Assembly: GCA_028869725.1 (NCBI GenBank)
Contig: JAGWRJ010000184.1
Span: forward strand, 1-11,291
Direction of reading: 5' to 3'
Source of the DNA: Alphaproteobacteria bacterium
GTDB taxonomy: Bacteria; Pseudomonadota; Alphaproteobacteria; Micropepsales; Micropepsaceae
DNA: 11,291 bases
Below are positions 7,996 to 11,291 of the stretch, piece by piece. A model generated the notes under the pieces. The model was not told where the DNA came from. It made no database searches and was given only the letters and a program-made list of their open reading frames with translations. Each line of letters begins with the position of its first letter. Position 1 is the stretch's first letter. The position numbers and the translations under genes are program-made.

Positions 7996-8475
7996 TCAGC
8001 CCGGCGGATGCTCGACAAGCTCCGGCGCGATGTGCGTCCACAGCTGTCCGGGGTCGAGCTTGACAAGATCTTTGCCAATTTCGCGCCAGAACGTTGCGGC
8101 CAGCTTCTCCGACGCCAGTGCGCGCATTTCGCCGATGGTGCGCTCAGGCGCCACGATCGCGAGCCGGACGAACTCATGAGCGTCATGCGCAGTCTGAAGG
8201 CGTTCCACAACCTGCCTGACGAACGCCTGCTTCTCCAGCTTGTGGGGGTCATGCTCGGTGTCAAACGTATCCTGCTGATGAAGGCTGCCACCACGCCGGT
8301 AGCGACCGGGCTGGTCGCTTCGTACATCCCGAGCATGTGCGTGCAAACCGGAGTACATCGGCGTGCCCACCTGATCGATGCGGCGATTGCCATCATCGTC
8401 GTGCTGAAGTCGCCAGAAGCTGGCGCGTGACGAATCCAACACGACGATCCAGGTGGCAGGAGGGGGATGGCGCAT
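7996..8475 (-). CDS. Host-attachment / baeRF-family protein
   Basis: The small soluble protein has 159 residues. TWIVVLDSSRASFW near the N-terminus (8-21) is the typical opening strand of the 'protein required for attachment to host cells' family (Host_attach, related to bacterial-archaeal eRF1-like baeRF domains). The segment from about 80 to 150 (FVRQVVERLQTAHDAHEF, then LAIVAPERTIGEMRALAS and EIGKDLVKLDPGQLW) matches the family's conserved C-terminal half. A His/Asp/Arg-rich middle (about 24-80) is the usual variable part. No signal peptide or membrane segment is seen. The family was named from plant-associated bacteria, but eRF1-like relationships suggest a ribosome- or RNA-linked role, so the true function is uncertain. 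The start is fixed: an in-frame TAG lies five codons upstream and GGGAAG sits six bases before the ATG. It lies alone between malQ and the PLP enzyme gene, with gaps of about 110 and 185 bp or more. Confidence 0.85.
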   Translation of the reverse strand: MRHPPPATWIVVLDSSRASFWRLQHDDDGNRRIDQVGTPMYSGLHAHARDVRSDQPGRYRRGGSLHQQDTFDTEHDPHKLEKQAFVRQVVERLQTAHDAHEFVRLAIVAPERTIGEMRALASEKLAATFWREIGKDLVKLDPGQLWTHIAPELVEHPPG

Positions 8476-8481
8476 TCGGAA

Positions 8482-8487
8482 CTTCCC
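8482..8487 (-). promoter_or_regulatory. Ribosome binding site for the host-attachment gene
   Basis: GGGAAG lies on the minus strand six bases before ATG 8475. With the in-frame TAG just upstream, it fixes the start of the small protein. Confidence 0.45.
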
Positions 8488-8492
8488 GTGCT

Positions 8493-8513
8493 AAGGCGCC
8501 TTGGTCGAGGCGC
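8493..8513. repeat. Palindrome / inverted repeat upstream of the host-attachment gene
   Basis: AAGGCGCCTT (8493-8502) is a perfect 10-bp palindrome. Its GCGCC (8496-8500) is also inverted as GGCGC (8509-8513), allowing a 5-bp stem with an 8-base loop. It ends about 18 bases before the ATG, where an operator or a leader hairpin could act. No T-run follows on the minus strand, so it is not a good intrinsic terminator for malQ. A role is only a guess. Confidence 0.35.
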
Positions 8514-8585
8514 GAAGGTCTTCTGGTTCCTAACGCTATTGCCCGCCATGGATGTTGATCTGGCGCAGCACCCGACAGATGCGGC

Positions 8586-10712
8586 CTAGGCACGCGCGCT
8601 GCGGATAGCCGACAGGATCGCGCCGGCAAGTTCGGACGCGTCCAGCTCCTCGAGGCTTTGATGGATTGAGCGACGCCAGTTGGGATAGCTGTCCGTGGTG
8701 CCCGGCATATTGATCTGGGCTTTTTCCCCCGCCAGATCATCAAGTTGAACCATCATCAGCCGGCAGGGTGCGCGCGCCAGAAATTGGTGCAATGCAGCGG
8801 CGAGCTCCACCGACAGATGCATCGAATCGAAAGGTTCTGCCTGAGGCAGAAGCTCGGCTTCGGCAAGCGCAGCCAGGAGTGCGGCCTTGGCCTTGCGCCG
8901 TTCACGCTGGGCCGCATGCATCTCCTCGTCATCGGCAAACTGTCCGGCGCGCTGACGGTCCCGGATATCGTGTTCTTCCCAGAAGCCGCGCAATGTCGGC
9001 AGATCGTGGGTCGACACGCAGGCGGCCGCATTTTGCGGATAGTGCGCTGGCGCCTTGTAGCGGCCCCCCTCTTCTTCGAAATAGAGTACGCGATAGGAAA
9101 AGATGTTCTGCGCGTTCAGCGTCTCGCGAAACCCCTCCGGCACCGTCCCCAGATCTTCACCGATCACAAGACAGCGATTACGTACGCTTTCAAGCGCAAC
9201 GATCGCGGCAAGATCCGCAAATGGATAGGCCACGTAAGTTCCAGCGCCAGGCGGTAGTCCGCGCGGTATCCAGAACAGGCGCTCAAGTTCCATGGCGTGA
9301 TCGATCCGCAAGGCTCCGAAATGCCGCATGTTGGCGCGCAGTAACGCGATCACGTCGCGATAGGCGGTGCGCCGCAGGGCCCGCGGGTTCATCGGCACCA
9401 CGCCCCATTCCTGTCCACGCTCGGCCAACGGATCAGGCGGAGCGCCGATACGGGCGGCAGTCGCAAACACCGTCTGCCCTGCCCAGACATCGGCACCATC
9501 CGGAGACGAAGACACTGCCAGATCCCCGTAGATGCCCACCGCCATGTCGCGGGCCCGCCCGGCCGCCGCCTTTAGCTGCTGTTCACACTGCCACTGCAGA
9601 TACATGTGGAAATGAAGCCGGTCGGTGTGACGTCCGGAAAATTCGCGGCAGGCTGCAGATGCGGGGTCATGGTAGATGGCTGGCCATTGCGTCCAGTCGC
9701 AGGTGGCAAACTGCTCGCACAGGGTGGCGTGTAGCGCAAAGCGTCGCAGAGGCTCACCGCGCTCCGCCACAAAGGCATCATATTCCTGCACGCGGGTATT
9801 TGCCGGTTGCAGGCGATGCAGTACAGAGAACGCGCTGTAAAGCATCTCAAACGCTTTGCTCTTCAGCCGGCTGACCGCCTCGTAATCCACCATCATGGCG
9901 CTGGTTTCAGACGTCGCAATCGAGGATAGGTGCTTTCTCAGCTCGCCGCAGGTTGCGAATTCCTGCACGCGGGTCACGTCCAGATAAAGCGGATTGAGAA
10001 ACTGCCGGCTGTTGGGCGAATAGGGACTGACTGCGTCCGGCTGGGTTGGAAAGAGACTATGCAGCGGATTGAGGCCGACCGCGGCAGCACCCTTCTGCTG
10101 CGACCAGGAAATCAGAGCGTCGAGATCGGTGAAATCACCGATGCCGAGATTGCCAGGCCGACGCAGTGCATAAAGCTGCGTTGTGATACCGAAAACGCGC
10201 TGCTGCTCGAGAGCTGGCGGCAGATAGCAGCGTCCCGGGGCGACAATCAGCACCGTTTCGGCGTGCCCGCCATCATGATCGTGGAGCAGGCGGTGGTAGC
10301 CGCATGGAAGCTGGGGAAGACCAAGACGCAGGCGCCGACAAATCCGCCCATCGAGCACGTAGGTCTCGTTGGTAGGCTCAAGGTGCGCACTAAGCGCGCG
10401 GGGCTCGCCGCCCTCCAGTTGCAACCGGAACACTCCGGAAGAACGGCCGTCCTCGGCAACGACTGGCACCGACGCCGCATCGCCCTGCCGAAAAACCGCC
10501 ACAGGTGGCAGCGTTTCGCGCCAGTCTTCCTCCTCGAGAAGACGCAGGCTGGTCTCTATCTCATCAGCACTGGCTGCAGCAATCCCCAGCGCTGAAAGGA
10601 CGGCAACTGCTGTCTGGCGACTGGTGGGATGGCGCTGGCCGCGCACATCCCAGTAGTCGTCAAAAATGCCGGCGCGTCTGCTAAGCCGGAATAAAGGATC
10701 GTCGTGCGTCAT
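8586..10712 (-). CDS. malQ: 4-alpha-glucanotransferase (amylomaltase, GH77)
   Basis: The product is 708 residues, the long form common in proteobacteria. An N-terminal beta-rich region of about 165 residues precedes the GH77 catalytic barrel, which begins near PPALEQQRVFGITTQLYALR (165-184) and GIGDFTDL (191-198). Catalytic residues are visible: nucleophile Asp471 in LRIDHAMEL, acid/base Glu519 in GEDLGTVPEGFRE, and Asp570 in STHDLPTLRGFWE. The C-terminal PGTTDSYPNWRR (670-681) is the usual family ending. The enzyme transfers alpha-1,4-glucan segments between malto-oligosaccharides and releases glucose in the cytosol, working on chains produced by glycogen breakdown. Its ATG overlaps the stop of glgX in ATGA, with AGAGG four bases before the start, so the two proteins are probably made together. 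No catalytic residue is missing and the frame is intact. Confidence 0.97.
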   Translation of the reverse strand: MTHDDPLFRLSRRAGIFDDYWDVRGQRHPTSRQTAVAVLSALGIAAASADEIETSLRLLEEEDWRETLPPVAVFRQGDAASVPVVAEDGRSSGVFRLQLEGGEPRALSAHLEPTNETYVLDGRICRRLRLGLPQLPCGYHRLLHDHDGGHAETVLIVAPGRCYLPPALEQQRVFGITTQLYALRRPGNLGIGDFTDLDALISWSQQKGAAAVGLNPLHSLFPTQPDAVSPYSPNSRQFLNPLYLDVTRVQEFATCGELRKHLSSIATSETSAMMVDYEAVSRLKSKAFEMLYSAFSVLHRLQPANTRVQEYDAFVAERGEPLRRFALHATLCEQFATCDWTQWPAIYHDPASAACREFSGRHTDRLHFHMYLQWQCEQQLKAAAGRARDMAVGIYGDLAVSSSPDGADVWAGQTVFATAARIGAPPDPLAERGQEWGVVPMNPRALRRTAYRDVIALLRANMRHFGALRIDHAMELERLFWIPRGLPPGAGTYVAYPFADLAAIVALESVRNRCLVIGEDLGTVPEGFRETLNAQNIFSYRVLYFEEEGGRYKAPAHYPQNAAACVSTHDLPTLRGFWEEHDIRDRQRAGQFADDEEMHAAQRERRKAKAALLAALAEAELLPQAEPFDSMHLSVELAAALHQFLARAPCRLMMVQLDDLAGEKAQINMPGTTDSYPNWRRSIHQSLEELDASELAGAILSAIRSARA

Positions 10713-11291
10713 GCTCCCTCTTGAAAGATGATTATGGAGCCGGCGGGCACTGTGACCGTTTCGCCGCCGCGAACCTGCGCTGGCGGCACCCCTTGCGAGC
10801 TTACAACTCCCAACCAGTGCCCCTGTGGAACGAAGAACAGCTGATCTTCACGCCCGCTATGGAAAAGAATGGCGAAGCGTTCTGCGGCGGCTTCGCGCAG
10901 CATGACGAGACTATGGTCGCCACCATCCTGCCAGTCTGCAAGGCTCATCTCACGACCGGACGGCGTAAACCAGCGCGCAGGGACACCTTCACCGCGTAGT
11001 GCCGGATGTCTGCGGCGCAGCTGGGACATCGTGACCGCAAAATCCTTCAGCGCATCCTGAACCGATGACCAGTCGAGCCAGCTCACGGCATTGTCCTGCG
11101 CATACGCATTATTGTTACCGGCCTGACTGTGCCCCAGTTCGTCGCCTGCACGCAGCATCGGTGTACCCCGCGAGATCATGAGCGTTGCGAGAAAGGCCTT
11201 CATGCGGGACAGCCTCATGTGCTCGATCGCCGGGTCCGCGCTTGGACCTTCCGTTCCGCAATTGTCACTGAAATTGTCATCAGTGCCGTCG
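10709..11291 (-). CDS. glgX: Glycogen debranching enzyme GlgX, C-terminal part (5' end outside window)
   Basis: The frame enters the window at its right edge and runs 193 codons to TGA at 10709. The full protein is usually about 690 residues, so the catalytic barrel core and its nucleophile lie outside. What remains starts with DGTDDNFSDNCGTEGP, the post-catalytic loop seen in GlgX (Escherichia coli has a close DGTNNNYSNNHGKEG). It continues with the hallmark RGTPMLRAGDELGHSQ and GNNNAYAQDNAVSWLDW, then a small beta-sandwich C-terminal domain ending in PAGSIIIFQEGA. GlgX is a cytosolic GH13 isoamylase-type enzyme that hydrolyses the alpha-1,6 branches of phosphorylase-limit glycogen. The in-frame ATG at 11218 is internal and not a start. 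The stop overlaps the malQ start by four bases, a debranching-transferase pairing that fits glycogen use. Confidence 0.95.
   Translation of the reverse strand, partial: DGTDDNFSDNCGTEGPSADPAIEHMRLSRMKAFLATLMISRGTPMLRAGDELGHSQAGNNNAYAQDNAVSWLDWSSVQDALKDFAVTMSQLRRRHPALRGEGVPARWFTPSGREMSLADWQDGGDHSLVMLREAAAERFAILFHSGREDQLFFVPQGHWLGVVSSQGVPPAQVRGGETVTVPAGSIIIFQEGA

Noticed and set aside
8526..8530. GGAAC (minus strand) as an EcfG-type stress promoter for the host-attachment gene
   Set aside because: At the expected 16-18 base spacing there is no CGTT-like -10 element.
7596..8549. Minus-strand open frame (317 codons) spanning the host-attachment gene and the 3' of its gap into the PLP gene
   Set aside because: It overlaps two better supported genes in another frame, and its product is Ser/Arg-rich without motifs.
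8558..8580. Inverted repeat ATCTG...CAGAT after malQ
   Set aside because: The stem is only five pairs around a 13-base loop, with no following T-run.
8768..9874. Long plus-strand open frame (368 codons) opposite malQ
   Set aside because: It is antisense to a clear GH77 gene with all catalytic residues, is rich in Arg, Pro and Ser as GC-rich shadow frames are, and shows no recognisable domain.

Overview
The window is a GC-rich (roughly 60%) stretch in which every recognisable gene lies on the minus strand. It reads from a truncated glycogen debranching gene at the right edge to a truncated tamB at the left edge. A Gram-negative envelope system (TamA/TamB), exported enzymes with Ala-rich signal peptides and proteobacterial-type GlgX and MalQ point to a proteobacterium. 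The style of the proteins suggests an alphaproteobacterium, perhaps Acetobacteraceae or Sphingomonadales. That placement is an impression from the proteins, not a computed one.

In transcription order (right to left): (1) Glycogen/maltodextrin module: the 3' end of glgX overlaps malQ by four bases (ATGA). GlgX removes limit-dextrin branches and MalQ (GH77) disproportionates the released malto-oligosaccharides. (2) A single small gene of the host-attachment/baeRF family, with a palindrome just upstream. (3) A three-gene set: a cytosolic PLP enzyme of the cystathionine gamma-synthase/beta-lyase family, an exported isoaspartyl peptidase/L-asparaginase (Ntn hydrolase), and an exported alpha/beta hydrolase with a MetX (homoserine O-acyltransferase)-like architecture. 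The last two overlap by ATGA. (4) tamA and tamB, joined by TGATG, encoding the outer-membrane barrel and the inner-membrane-anchored bridging protein of the translocation and assembly module.

Gaps are short: about 110 bp after malQ, 185-225 bp before the PLP gene, 66 bp before the asparaginase and 60 bp before tamA. No gene-free stretch exceeds 300 bp. I see no RNA genes, CRISPR arrays, insertion sequences, phage genes or att sites.

Most of the window is ordinary housekeeping and accessory metabolism. The part most worth a second look is the PLP enzyme, asparaginase and MetX-like hydrolase set. It pairs one cytosolic sulfur-amino-acid-type enzyme with two signal-peptide-bearing hydrolases in an apparent operon whose shared substrate is not obvious. 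I found no clear evidence of a wholly new system.
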